Shown: one piece after another, positions 34,989 to 48,549 of the stretch
Numbering within the stretch: position 1 is the stretch's first letter
Layout: each line of letters starts with the position of its first letter
Source: Ophioderma brevispina
Taxonomy: Eukaryota > Echinodermata > Ophiuroidea > Amphilepidida > Ophiodermatidae
Direction of reading: 5' to 3'
DNA length: 64,000 nt
NCBI GenBank assembly: GCA_023653785.1
Contig: JAMKCH010012484.1
Location: 1 to 64,000 of the forward strand
Program-made: the position numbers and the translations under genes
Notes under the pieces: generated by a model
Seen by the model: the letters and a program-made list of their open reading frames with translations, nothing else
The model's database searches: none
Told to the model about the DNA's origin: nothing

Positions 34989-35689
34989 AAACTTCCACCT
35001 GACTACATCTATTTAAACCCTTTTAATTTTTGTCTACTGTAATTACAGTTAGTTAATGCCTGCATTAAAAAAAAAATCAGAAACACAAGAGTGTGTGAAG
35101 CATGCGGTATATTGTCACATTTGATATCGACTCTATAAATCATTTCTTTTTGCCTTTTAAATATTACTGACTTCCAACATCGATAATTTGCATATCAAAA
35201 ACGAACTTTGTCCGTCCTAAAAATAGAATGGTTTGTTATGTAACAAGTCTACTTGAGGCATACGTGTTCAACGATCGTAGAAAGCAGTGTCATGTGAACA
35301 CTTCATCAGCAGGTAGTGTTCAGCTCTACGAGACTCTCTGTTTCCTAAAGAAACATCTGGTCTATAGTATAATGGTCTATAGCGCCAATTCATGATGCCT
35401 TTGAACCTCGAAAATTGAAGGACATGATCAAGATGACCTGCAACGAACTTTTTTTAAAATTCTACTGCTAGCGCCCTATGCATCCTTCAAAACAAAAGAT
35501 GATTTTTGTTTAATGACAACTTGGGGGGGGGGGGGGGTTAACCGTTATTACTTTCAAGGATGTAAAAATACATAGGAGGACCCTCTCAGCAGAAGCAACC
35601 GTGGCTGATTTTACTCGGTATGTACATTATATAGCCCTACTTTTTATCAATATTTATATGTTTAACCATTTCGGTATCGCATGTTTTTC

Positions 35690-35800
35690 AGTTGGGCTTG
35701 GGCAGAATGGACCATAATATACCCCGTCCTTCGGATGGGACGTTAATGCGTCGGCTCCATGTACAGCAAGTCCTACAAGTGCATGCATACACAGGTCATT
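35690..35800 (+). repeat. SINE-like tail fragment
   Basis: The phrase CCCCGTCCTTCGGATGGGAC followed by GTTAATGCGTCGG and CCATGTACA resembles the 3' portion of tRNA-derived SINEs in invertebrates. No A/B box is recognisable here, so this is a weak call. Confidence 0.3.
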
Positions 35801-36431
35801 TCGAAAAAGAGTAAGGGTGATTAGTATTCACTGATTACCGCTTGGCTGTCCCAAATGTGTCCCGGTAATGTACCCCCCTGAAAATAATCTTCCTGTAGAG
35901 GCTTTCTTGGTTTTATCCAGGACAATGTCCGAATAATTTCAATTCCAGGACATACATTCATCGGAAAGCGTTCCATATGTACTCCTCCTTTAACACATAA
36001 GTGACCGGGGTGGGGAGGGGGGTGGTTCCTATGGACCCCAAAATTTTGTTTTCGCGCGGCCGCTCTACTATAATACGCGTGGGATTTTTTGCGCATTGTG
36101 ATACCAAAAAAAAAAAAAAAATCGGCCAAGCCGTTAATGATTAATTAGTGGGGGTCCCATGGAACCCCCCCCCGCTTGGGTACTAACGGAAGTCATCTGA
36201 GAATATTTTTAATTATCAAGAACCAAGCTAATTTTTTTTGCTGATGTTCACACATACAGGTGTAAACAATTATTAGTAACATTAAAGTAATTCCCCTTTG
36301 TGTGCTGAAAACAACGAATTTCGTCGTGGACGTTGCCTAAACCGTTACTGTACAAACTCTATGGGAAATGAAGTGTATTTTGCAACACCCGTAAAAATAA
36401 CAGGATCCCTAAATGCAGGTTTTGTGTTAGA

Positions 36432-36561
36432 TATATATATATAATAATATATATATATCATATATAATATATATATAATTCTATATATTATATATATATA
36501 TATATAGATATATCTATATATATAATATATATAATATATTATATATATATATATATATCTT
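36432..36561. repeat. (TA)n microsatellite
   Basis: About 130 bases of almost pure alternating TA with interruptions such as ATAATATA, TCTATATA and AGATATA. Confidence 0.9.
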
Positions 36562-36599
36562 AATGTAATTTGGGTCTTCTAGAATAGATATGCAACAAA

Positions 36600-39500
36600 A
36601 ATAAGTTTTCAAAAGCGTTGATACCGGGCTCATTTGAATTTTCCGTCTATTTGTCCATTTTTCGCATGTTTTAAAACAATGTTTTGCCCCTCATTTGCAG
36701 CCCGAATAACAATATTCATTTTTTTAATTGCTGATTTGGGGTTGTCTTATAACCCTTCACCATGTGGGTATAAATTTCGTGCAAAAATTCCTCGGGAAAG
36801 TGGTTTCTTTAGTGTGGGGTCCCGTGGAAACCCCCCTCCCACGCCCCTGGGCACTAACGTAGTGAAAACCCCTCGGTCCCTTAAGAGACATTGGGCACTT
36901 TGAAAAATAGTGGCGCCCTCCAAGAATTTTCAAAATCGTATTTTTGCATGGTTGTAAGGCTTTTATATACTAAGCCCTCACCCGAAATGATTAAGACCCA
37001 ATCAGCTCCTTATGGTAACCGAACGATTTTATAATTTAACGTCCGCCGGCGACGTTAAAAAATTCAGCAGACGCGAAAATGGCGTTTAACGCAAGAACAC
37101 GCACGCCCGTATGCATGTTTCCACGCTATGTACACTGTTTGATCGATCGGTCTATAACCTTTGTGGTTTTAATTCAGTGAGTACGAGTCAAAATAATTCA
37201 TGTAATAATACACATTTGTTGATTCAAGTTATGGAAAACTTAAAGTTTGGCCTACAAATTACCTGGATGTCTTTATCCTCAAATCAATGTCCCCTATCTT
37301 TTTGGGGTATGTTATTTTTATGTGTAAACTATATCTCTGTTCTTCCAATGGCCTAGACTATCATTTGATAGCAAATTGAAGAAATTTCATATTTTGTGAA
37401 AATGTGCCAGTGCCGCTTTAAAAGTGTTACGACTCTACAGGATACACATTTTATTTGGCCTAGTACAAATAAACACCCTAATCCTAAGGCCAAATATATA
37501 AAAAATAATTTGTTACTTGTAGAACTTCGAAGGGGGTTCAAATGGAACTCTTGCCCATTCATCTGTTAGGTTTGGACAAAACCTAAAGAAAAATAATGTT
37601 CCCACTTTCGGAAGATTGGTTGTTTTCTCATGGGAGGCAACTGAAGTTAGGTCACTTGTGTGACTTCCCGAAGAATGGCCCATAAAAAGAAAATCTTTGC
37701 GACTGGCGTCATATTGAATACGGTCTAAAGGGCGATGCAGTGGTCTCGGACACTGGACACTTTCGGAAATATAAGGTCTGATGAATATTCATGGTTAAAC
37801 AATAAAGGACAATTGAAACAAAGGAAACTTCTAGAAACACATCAGGTAGTACAAATGAAAGAAATAAACAACATTAAAAGAACTGACGAATCAATATAAT
37901 TTTTTTTTGTATTTGTTTCCCATATTTGTTTCCCATATATATCCCATATATATCTGTTTCCCATATTTGTTAGAGCTTATCTGTCGATTATACGATTCAG
38001 CCAAAGTATAGTGATTGCAAGCCATGCATGCAATTTTTTTCTACACTATTTTAAAGGGACAATCGAAACATTCTGCTCTTTAATTGTTGAAATAAATTAT
38101 TATTATTATTATTATTTCTTTTCTTTACCCAGGGTTACCCGATTCAGCTCAGAGCTGTTCTTACACGGGGCCCTGCATCATCATTTACAAAGAGTGCAAT
38201 GTTAAAAACCACATCAAATTTACAATAAACATAAAACTTAAAAAAAAACACATGAAAAACATAAAAATAACAGCGAAAGAACTGGTGACTCATATTTACA
38301 AAAGCTTATTGTGATTATCGGTTTGCTATACCTACCTTTAACAACAGATCACTAAACATGATTTTTAAAAATCTGGGGATCATCTTATAAAAGTTATTAA
38401 AGGGAATTTCTGCCTTTGATTTCTTTAAACGCAATCAATGAGAGCTGTAAGGCATAGCCCATTTGGGAATGCTTTAGGTAGGTTATATTGTCAGCCGAAA
38501 CGTTTTGGCTCTATAACTTTCGGTGATAGCTCACGTATAATTCTGTGTCAAGATACAACATTTTCTGTTGTCATAATCCGGAGTCGGATATATGTGTTAT
38601 AGGGTTATTTGAACTGTACCTACTGAAATGTTCATACATGCCTACTAAATAAACATTAGATAGCATTAACCAGCCAATAGGGTGACCTTCTCAAACGACG
38701 GTATCCATTTCTAAATCAGATCAGGCTGTCTCGTCAATAATTTAGAGGAGGTAAACCTATTGTCGGATATGGGTTAGACATTGGTGTTTTGTAATTAAGA
38801 AAAAAACATAACGCTACTTCAAAATATTTAAATTAAAACCGAAATTATATCCTCAACTGTACTGAATAAAATGATAACAATCAACTTTAGTTCTTGTCTC
38901 TACGTATTTATGTAAGATACCCACAATTCGAAAAAGCATGCTATGAAAAATAATGGAGTTTGATAAGGTCTGCTTGCCTGTTATGTACTCCGACCTATAG
39001 CGTCGAGCCGTTGTCGGAGTCTAACAGGGCTCACCTGATCAAAATACCCATTATTTTTCAAAACGGAGTGTTTTTTCATCCTTATCTATTACATAGAGGA
39101 TACGGGCAAACCCTTTATTTTAACTCTATTACATAAACATTTAATGGAAAATGCATTTGGACCCATTATTGCAGAAGGGGAGTAGCCAGGACCAATCAGA
39201 ATGCGGTACATTCTTAATAATTGGCCAGTGAGGAATACAATATTAATTTAGATCTCCTATTAGGAAAACGGAATCTAAAGGGGGATGGCCCGTTTAAGGA
39301 TATATGAAGTTTTATCTTGATAGATTGGCCTTCACTCAAAATCCCCATCTTGTAAAGTTTCGCCACCGATATCAATCCGTTTTGGACGCGCGAGCTAAAA
39401 AACTTATTTTGTAAGACTCCATTAGAGTACTGTGTAAAATTAATATTGGTTCGACCAAAAGGGGGCACATTTTCGCCTCATAACTTACAAACTAAAACAT

Positions 39501-39930
39501 CCTTTGGCTCTAAGACTTCACAGGGTAAGTAAATGAGAAAATAGTCAAGCTTTATCTTTTCTGATACCAAAAGTTGACACTTCGGTAAATCTGGGGCTTC
39601 TGGGGACGAGGCCATATAGCGATCGGGCATGGACCTTTTAAAGGTTGGGTGCTGTATGACAGGTCGAATGATATAGCGCCTAACCACTGGTATTGTGTGA
39701 ACAAACAAGGGATGACCCCAAAACAGCAGCTACAGTAAACTCATATGGTGCTACTATACCAGTACAAGCGAACTTGTACAATTCCCTTAAATTAAAACAA
39801 CAAACCATCTAGGAGTACCTGAGATATGGAAAACCAAGTAGCAAAAAGACTCGTCCCCAACTACTATTCTATGACCTAAAGCGATAATAGAGATTTTTAG
39901 AGAGCGCCGAAATTTTAAAAAATTGTGAGA
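36600..39930. other. No gene seen
   Basis: AT-rich intergenic sequence. A TTA triplet run lies at 38098-38116 and short CCCATATTTGTTTCCCATAT repeats at 37917-37975. A possible G/C-rich repeat (GGGGTCCCGTGGAAACC) is at 36817. ORFs are short and lack exon signals. Confidence 0.45.
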
Positions 39931-39934
39931 TTTT

Positions 39935-40060
39935 ATGCACAGTTCTGATTCTAATTGTCTAGTAATTACCTATTGACGGTTAATGCTCAAAGTGTGCATG
40001 CATCACAAAAAGAAGAGATTTTGTCATTAGTTCGGGGATCCTCGATTCCAATCCCTGGCA
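39935..40060 (+). repeat. Dispersed repeat, copy 1
   Basis: TAATGCTCAAAGTGTGCAT, then AAAAAGAAGAGATTTTGTC and TCGGGGATCC, recurs in the same order and orientation at 42030-42115 (TAATGCTCAAAATTG, AAAAGAAGAGAATTTGT, TCGGGGATTCCCAATTA). The class is unknown and the ends are not defined. Confidence 0.5.
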
Positions 40061-40867
40061 GCGCGGGGAAATGGAAATTTCTGTCGTCCATGAAATAGCA
40101 CAATCTTCCGAAAATGGCCCCTAAGTGACTTGCGTGAACCCCAGGAACAGCCTAAGGAGAGCGTTGCACGTACATGCGCTATTCCCGGCTATTTCACACA
40201 GTGAAGATGTTGTAAGCGGGCTGTTGTGAATTACCATATTATCATTGGGATCTGATATTAATTATTCTAATTACAAATTATCTTACTGCGACACAAACAG
40301 AATTTGAGGCTTACCATGACTTCAATTACCAGTGCAACTGTGCAAAAATCGCAAAATGTTTGAAAATTGGGAGCGCTCTTCAAATATGCTATTTTGCATT
40401 AAGGAAGTCAGCCCCCTTATTGGGCAGCTATCAATTATAACCTTCCTCTCTAGAATAAATTGATCGATGATTGCTGATCAGCTGTAAGTGTTTGAACTGA
40501 TCTCCTGATCCAGTCTAATGTCTTGTTGGACTCAAGGTGAGATGCATTCCAATGCAAGTCTTTTTTATTTGACTTTGATTATCAGAAACGACCTCCATGA
40601 TGCTTTGAAAAAATGATTTTGTCCAGTATAAGTATAATGACACTTGTCATTGAGTTGGTTTAAACACAGGTTTATGCATTGTCTTCAATACTTACCGTCA
40701 TTGAACATAAACTGGCTCCATTTTGTCTAAGGTCAGAATCGGAGGAAACCGATCAAAATTAGGCCAGTCAAAATAGGATGAATGCTGCCTTAACCCAACC
40801 CTAACACTAATTGCAACAGAATACCTTAAAAACAACATATCAAAAGGTATACTAAAATCAAAGGAGT

Positions 40868-41430
40868 GGACATATATTTTTAAGGGGGTAAGGTTTATAC
40901 AGGGGTCAAAATATGAAAAGTATCCAAAACGCGTCGAAAGTATGCCAACGTGTTCGTTACATTTCCAGGATAAAAAAGGGATAGTTTGCATATTGACAGG
41001 TTGTAGTTCAATAGTTATGAGTCACAATAGTTTCCAAGGTCACAATGGGGGTAAAGTTTGCAGATATATCCGTTCGTTATAAAAATGGTGTTGTCTAAAG
41101 TGTTCGTCTAATGGGACAGAACCCGAAAATATATACTGGTTGCACCAGCTATAATATTCGTTGCCTAATTGGAATGCAAAACGTGACTGGGGGCTACAGG
41201 GTCAGTATGGGAGGTCACTAGTATACTCTGTTAATCTTATATAGAAAGTTCAAACAAAGAACTATTTACATTTACTTATCTAGTTGGACAAATTTAACAG
41301 TTTACAACCAGTCCGATCACAATCGGACCTTATTTATGAATTTTACACAAGGATGACCCTTGTTGAACTGTTATGAGCCTATGTACTAAAACTTACGCGT
41401 AAGATAGGTGCCAAACTATACCTTTTTTTA
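40868..41430. repeat. Diverged member of the 60-kb foldback family
   Basis: TATACAGGGGTCAAAATATG, then GGATAAAAAAGGGATAGTTTGC and TAGTTCAATAGTTATGAG, tracks the left arm at 60133-60265. CAAACTATACCTTTTTTTAA near 41410 resembles its right arm. Strongly decayed. Confidence 0.45.
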
Positions 41431-41825
41431 ACACCTTAGGAGTAGCCAAAAAATGGTACATCATTTAAATCAATTCGAACAATTCTAATTTTTTTACACT
41501 GTACAACAACGCTTGCCCCCTTATTTTACTGTTCCACTAGGTGATTTTGGTAGACTTTTTTTAATATATTTTAGTTTGGACTATTTCACAGTATATTAAC
41601 GCCCAAAATTGTTTCTGTTGCAATTGTGTGGGGTCAATCATACCAATTATTGGACTAAAAGGGCTTTACGAAACTTGTCATAACTTTTTCAACCAAAATC
41701 CAAATGACACCAAATAAAAATCTTGTCAAGGATATGAGATTATGGACCAATAAATCCTTATCAAAATAAAACAAATAGTTGCATAATTTTCTCAGAAAAA
41801 TCGGCTTAAAATCTGCATTTTATTG

Positions 41826-41892
41826 ACACACACACACACACCACACACATTAATATATATTATTTTTTTTATATATATATATATATAATTTA
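41826..41892. repeat. CA/TA microsatellite
   Basis: ACACACACACACACC-type sequence followed by AT repeats and a T run. Confidence 0.8.
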
Positions 41893-42019
41893 TATTTAAG
41901 AAATGTAACAGGGTGCTGTTCTTTAAAGCAATTAAATAGCCACATTTTCGAAGAGTCCCAAGTTTTCAATTTTTTTTTGAGATTTTTGCACATTAGTGTT
42001 TTGATAATAGCTATAGTAA

Positions 42020-44700
42020 ATTAGACCTGTGACCGGTAATGCTCAAAATTGTATATAGTCATAAAAAAGAAGAGAATTTGTAATTAGAATCGGGGATTCC
42101 CAATTATAATTAAGGGGTTTTGACGTGTTAGGATTCTACTCGATAAATTTCCAGAATTCAAATATGGTATTACAGTCTGGTGCTGATATTAAGAATGTGA
42201 AATAAAAACATGGGGGTTATCGACTTGTTTTTGAGATTATAGCCAAAACCAAAAAAGGTTATGTTGTCACTTTTTAAAACCACGGCAAAAGTATATGGGA
42301 AAAGTCAAAAATTTGATGTTTGATCGCCACAAAATAAAAAAACTCTCCATAAAATTTTGTAATTTCTAAATTATGTTATGAGTCCCGACGATGTCGTTCT
42401 TCAATATTTTGAAATAAAAAATGAGGGTCACCGACTTAATTTTCCATTACACGCCAAAACCCGAAATTTGGGTACACTTTTTTCTAATGGGAGTCCTTCT
42501 GGTATGGGTGGCAAGAAAAATCCGCGCCCCATTTGGCATGCAGCAAAGCAGGAACGTCAGGCGTCGTAGAGAGGCGCGATTTTAATAATCGCAAAAACAA
42601 ACGCACAGTTATCCGCGGGACCTGCGCATGATACCTTCGCAGCTCAAAACTTAAATCTTACATTTGTCCATGACTGGCTCCAAAAAGAATGCTGAAGGTG
42701 TAAAGCAGCATGCGCGTAAACAAATCACACGTCAAACCCCTTAACGTCGGCGCTGGAAACGCTACATTTCTGTCCTTCGTCCGTCCTTTATGGACATAGC
42801 GCCATCTCACGAAAAATTAACCCTAACGTGAATTGCGTGAACCGACGGAAGTGTGATGGGGAGTAGAACGGGGGTTATGGTATGGGCCGTAGGACGGGGG
42901 GGGGGGGGGGGTTTATGGTGCTCTTTCACATTGCGAGAGGTGTTCCAGGGGGCAGCCGTTGAATTAGGATCGGACATCACTGATTCTGATGTACGAAATT
43001 CCTTCCAATTATAGTATTTCTAATTACCAAATCCCTTCTTTTGTAAAGAAATATATAATTCCGAGCCTTAACCATTCACAGGTATAGGTATAAAAGTATT
43101 AAAATCTAATTTTCTTAAATAAAAATCTCAAAATTAAAAAAAAATCTTCAAAGTTCGCTCTTAAATATGCTATTATTGCTGTAACACTATGCAGTGGTTT
43201 AGAGCATTAATGATGCTAATGATTCCCCGTGCTATTTCACTCCACAGTATATGACCTTTGTGTTGGTTTTTTTATTTCTCGACTACTGATACCCAACTTG
43301 TCGTCGACAAAAGTAATTCAGATGTCTCTTACGCCATCAACTGACTAATCCTTAACGGTAAAAAGTACAATCCGTGAAAAAATACGCAGATCGAACTGTG
43401 AACATAACGATAAACGTTCGAGCTTAACCTCGGTGCATGACAGGTATATACAGATTAAACAAGCATAAAAACAATTTTTCGTCGGAGATATTTTAGAAGT
43501 AGAAATTATTGCTTTAGACTGCATGGGTAGGCGTTCGAAAAAAGTGTGATTTTTTGGTTTGCTGTGCTCCACCATAAATCCTCAACATACGCTCAGCTGG
43601 CTCCGTGGTCGATCACCAAGAATTGCACGTATATACGGTTTACTTTTATGCAGGGTTTTCAGACAAGCTATTTATTAACATAACCTCAGTGCACCCAAAA
43701 GAAGCCTTAGACTGCTAATATATGAATACGTACCACTCCAGGAAGCCATATCGTGGGATGGATTCTATGAGCCGCCGACAATGCTCGTGTGTACGTTCAA
43801 TGTGTTCAAACACCTGTCAAGGGCATGTGTTTTATGGATACTGCACGAATGGATTAGTGACGTTATGGTTTAGTGTGCAGTCTCCACAGGGCAGGATGTG
43901 AATACATGACTTCCCTCATGCACACTGGAGAGGACATGGCACTCAACCGACCAGTGAATATCTGCTGAGAGACCAACACATATCTTTTCCAAAGGTAAGG
44001 TGTGACTGCATACTTGTTCCGTCTCCGTCCGGGCATCTCGTTTAATTCATGCGTTGATACTTTAGGGCTGCTTTAAAACTTATCTGCCATGGTGGTTGAT
44101 CAACTGTGTCAATTGTTTAGAAATGAACTGGTTCCAACTGGATAACCTTGTGGAACCGTGGTTGAGTTTTGAAGCGCCCCTATAAGTATCGTATGAGTAA
44201 CCCACAGCACGCTCGACCAGTCGATTCGAGCTCAAATGGTCTTGAGCGTCATAATACAAGTACCCCAAATCTTGTATATAGGCAACATATAGTGATCTTC
44301 TAAATTATTTAGAATAGGTGAAATTTTTATAGCTTTCTTAACAGTAACAATGGACCTGTTGTAGTCGAACAGAGGGGTCAAAGAGTTCAGGTCTACTTCT
44401 AGCCCGCCACTACCCTTTTTTTACGAGGACAGTGAAAGCGTCTTGTCATCTTTTGAGCGCAATCCGGAACTACCAGGATATACCAAGGAACATTTTTTTT
44501 TCAATTTTTTTTCACGGATCGCAATGAGAGCGACCCTGTTTTAGAGCGTTCGCTCCGTACATGCCGTATTGAGAAGGCGTTACTACATCTGCCGGTGTTC
44601 TATTGGGGATCCTATCTGATATATTTAGATACTTCTCAGTCTTCAGTATCTGAATTCCAGCCTCCCCTGCCCACAACATAGGAACCACGCTCCTCAAAAA
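42020..44700. other. Dispersed repeats, no gene seen
   Basis: Holds copy 2 of the TAATGCTCAAA repeat (42030-42115), GGGTCACCGACTT-type copies (42210, 42420) and a 16-G run (42896-42911). A plus-strand donor-like site (TTCCAAAG|GTAAGG at 43995) has no open exon in front of it. Confidence 0.4.
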
Positions 44701-44729
44701 ACTAAAACATCTCCCATTAACGCCACAAC

Positions 44730-45540
44730 ATGGCGACGTGGAGCGATTCAGCAGATCCAAATGACACTGGGGACCCCGGCCATCCAACGTCAGAACTCCG
44801 TGAGAAATTAAACTTACTTTTTGAAGATTTGAGTTTTGAAGGAGACCATTAGTACAGCCATCGCCGCTAGTATCACCACCCGCTTATTGGCTTCCCCGAT
44901 TTTGTTCCAGAGATTGTGTAAACGAATATGCCATGATCCAGCCATGAATTCCGGATATGTGATTGGAGTAAAGAGAAAGATCTCCCAGGAGGTCTATGTT
45001 GCGGTTGCCCTTGACAACAAATCAAATCACTAAAAATGGGACACCCGTTTCAGCTAGAACACACAAGACCTAACCAAATACTAACGATATGGAAGACAAA
45101 TCAGAGTTAGAACAATATAGTATAAGAACTGTTTTAATCATCATGGCATCAAAGAAAGCTGAAGAGGATACACTGGAAGCGGTACTTAACATTTTTGACG
45201 ATATGAATTGCAGATAATAGTGATGATATCACCCGGTGCCATCGTCGCTTGGTTCCTCGTAAAAAAACACAACTCTACTGCAATAACGCCGCCAAACGAA
45301 AGCCGCGTCCTGTTATAGTGAAATTTGTGACTTACTCCAAACGTAACCTCGTGGTTTCAGGAAAAGAATTGGGCTAAACCAAGTGTAATCAATTTCTGAA
45401 ACGTACAAAGAGGCGCGTGGAGTTACTACATAAAGCGAGAGACCTTGATGCTGTTGAAGCTGCTTGGAGAATCATTAGATAGTAAGATATTGCCTCTTAC
45501 ATAACAACAGAAAGGTCATACTTACCACCCTAAATGATCT
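44730..45540 (+). mobile_element. Decayed LINE ORF1
   Basis: The ATG at 44730 (ACAACATGGCGACGTGG) starts MATWSDSADPNDTGDPGHPT and continues LREKLNLLFEDLSFEGD before breaking. Further on, KRKPRPVIVKFVTYSKRNLV (about 45295-45355) and RVELLHKARDLDAVEAAW (about 45415-45470) are typical of ORF1 RNA-binding proteins of non-LTR retrotransposons. Multiple stops and frameshifts. It may belong with the reverse-transcriptase relic starting near 48.55 kb, with satellite DNA between them, but continuity is not proven. Confidence 0.65.
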
Positions 45541-45789
45541 TAAAACTGGCATTGATCCCAGTCCTAATTCTTCCAATGTGTCTTAAGTTTCCATCAATTA
45601 GTAATTTGTTATCTGTATTATCGATACAAAATGGTATACTGATCGCTTTATATTATTTGACTAGTGGTGATTGGGCTTTTGTGGTAATAATCCCTGCTGA
45701 CCAAGTGATGTTTGCTTTGGGTTTCCACATCATAAAATCACTCTCTGTGGATTAAAATATGATGATATGTTTGATTTGTTCACACTTGT

Positions 45790-47900
45790 TATGAACTGTC
45801 TTATATTTTTGTGCATAACGTGTATTCTTATATCACCTTTCAAGTTATAGCCAGGAGCATTGTTTATCAATGACAATTGTGTTATTTATTTTTAACCCAA
45901 TTGTTTTTTGCCCAATGATTTCTTGCTTCACGATTTATGAATTTCATGAACTTATGTAGCACTAAACACACCATTACTCCTTTAAACACACACCAATACA
46001 CGCATACAACTTGTTGATTTGCTTTGTGATACCCTGTAATCCATACCACCTATGATTTATTATTTTTTGTATAACATTATTATTCACACCACCTTTTATA
46101 AAGGCGGTTATGCATTCCAACTGTTATTAACTCTCGAGCTTGTTTTGATCAATATCAATTATGTTTATTTATTTTGTGGCTTTAATTGCTTTGACCAAAT
46201 GATTTATTGCTTCACACATTAAGCATGCACCCCTCTCATACACTCCACAACAACACACTCTCTTACACACCCACACACACTCTCGCTTTTCACGCACACA
46301 CACACACACCACCCCAACACCCCTACGCATACACACCCACTACACACACGCACCACACACACATGTTAGCCCACGTTTCATTATTTTGTGTATAAACAAT
46401 TATTTAATTGTTTGGGCAATGGCATTATTCAAATTTATGTTGTTATTAATTGCATATCGACAAATTATTGCTTTGCTTACTCTATTTTTTATTATTTATA
46501 ATGCATCGCTTACTGTTTTAATTTTCATTTATAACTTTCTCTGTTATTGTTTGTGTATACCTGGTAATTGCTTACCACCAAAAAAACAACAACCAACTTC
46601 TCACTGGCGAGAATGGGAGAAGTAGAGGGGATAATAACGGGGTATGGGGGAGCAAAGTAAAAGCATAAGGGTGTTTTTTATGCCACTATTTATGTAATCT
46701 ACCTGGTAATGAACCTTATTTGATCAGTGGCAATTGGTTTATCCTATTTTGTGACTTAATTGCTATTGACCAAATTAATTTTTTTAATTTTTTTAATTTT
46801 TTTAATTTTTTTATTTTTTTTCTCTCTCTCTCACTCACCCCGGCCACAACACCCCCACACACACCCCCACACCCCTCAGCACATACATACACACACACCC
46901 CACAATCATTTACACACATTCTATTATTTTGTGTTAACATGTATTATTTATTTTTTGGGTAATTGCAATTATATTGTTTTTTTTTTATTTAATGTAATGA
47001 CCTATATTGCTTTCTTTGTTATCTTGAGGTATTATTTGTAATGCAATGCTTATTGTGTTTTCATGCATAATTGTTTCTGCATTTTGATGTATTATGGATT
47101 ATTCTGGCATTTATTATATTGTGTTTTTTGCAAATGTCCAATGATACTTATCATGATTTGCTCTCTCACAACCCACTCACCACACACACACACATACACA
47201 CACCCATTTACACACATTCTATTATTTTGTGCAAACAGGTATTATTTATTGTTGGGCAATGGCAATTATATGAATTTCATGTGTGATTTAATTGTAGGAC
47301 CTATTATTGCTTGTTTACTTTATTATCTTGAGTATTATAATGCAATGCTTCTTGTATTTCATTCATAATTGGTTTCTACAAGTTTTTTGATGTATTAGGG
47401 ATTATCCTTGCATTTATTATGAACTTGTGTTTTGCATGCCAATGATACTTGTTATGAAGTGGCTCTCTCCAACCCACACACCACACCCACACACACACCC
47501 CACAAACACACACCCACACACACGCACATAATACACATGCTATCTGGATTTTTTGTTTTTGTATAACATGTAGTTTACCACCGAAGATCAATTTTTCTCA
47601 TTCCAATTTATTTAGTTGAATCTAGGAAATAATTATTGAATCAATGGTATGTGTCTATTTATCTGTTTTACTTAATTGCTATTGACCAATAATTTATTGC
47701 CTCACGATTTGCATTTTATGTAAGCATACACCTCTCTCACTCACACCCCTCCACACACAACCACACACACACTCACACACAACACACACACACACACACA
47801 CACCCCACTCACACACCACACACCTTAATTTTATTAGGTCTTAATCTCTTTATTATTTTTGTGCATATATTATTATTTATACATCTATTAAAGGTGGTCA
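45790..47900 (+). repeat. CA-rich satellite, units of roughly 300 bp
   Basis: The phrase ATTATTTTGTG(T) and a following ..TAACATGTATTATTTATT recur near 45800, 46050, 46380, 46921, 47220, 47553 and 47852. Each unit has an AT-rich part (TTAATTGCTATTGACCAAAT, AATGCAATGCTT, GGCAATGGCAATTA) and a block of CACACACC/CTCTCTC. Spacings are about 250-330 bases, with one double-length gap. Many small ORFs here are repeat artefacts. Confidence 0.75.
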
Positions 47901-48549
47901 TCTATGCCAATGATATTTCTGTATGCACTATTTATCCCACGGCTCATGTGTGTAGCCTTTCTCTACGGATGTGATCTACACTAGGTTATTAGATACATTA
48001 TTCCTGTTTCTTTGTTTGTTTACAAGTGCCTTATTCTATTATTTTTTAATTTTTCATAAAGAAATTCACGGACCTTATGATTCAAACAAAAAAAAAAAAA
48101 AGCATTTTCCCAAAATTATAGAAATAAACAAACCGTAAGGAAGTACCCTGGATTAACTGCGGGAATACTCAATCAATTAAAACTATAACAATTGTACATC
48201 AAATCATAAAACATCCCACTGACTAAATAAACATAATTATGTTAAATATAGAACTAAATTAACTAGCCAATCAAGACTTTCCCGTAAGAATATACTTTAC
48301 TAAAATTTATATCTACAAATCCAACATAAAAAAAAACCCCACCTGGAACACAAATCAACAACAATGTCATCGGCAAAAATTCCAGTCCTAAAGCTCCTTC
48401 CTATTTTCTAGATGTGTTCTACCAAGATTTCAGACCCATGACTCATCTCTAATAAGTTGTATTTGCCATAATATTGGTCCAAACTTGCCTCCCAGATCAG
48501 TCGTCTTCTGTTATTTTCTGATTTCTTGATGATCCCTATCCCACCTCCA

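Noticed and set aside
43860..44000. Plus-strand exon ending at the donor TTCCAAAG|GTAAGG
   Set aside because: All three frames close with stops within the candidate exon, and no acceptor gives an open frame to the donor.
46207..47368. Several ORFs rich in His/Thr/Pro
   Set aside because: They translate the CACACACC blocks of the satellite.
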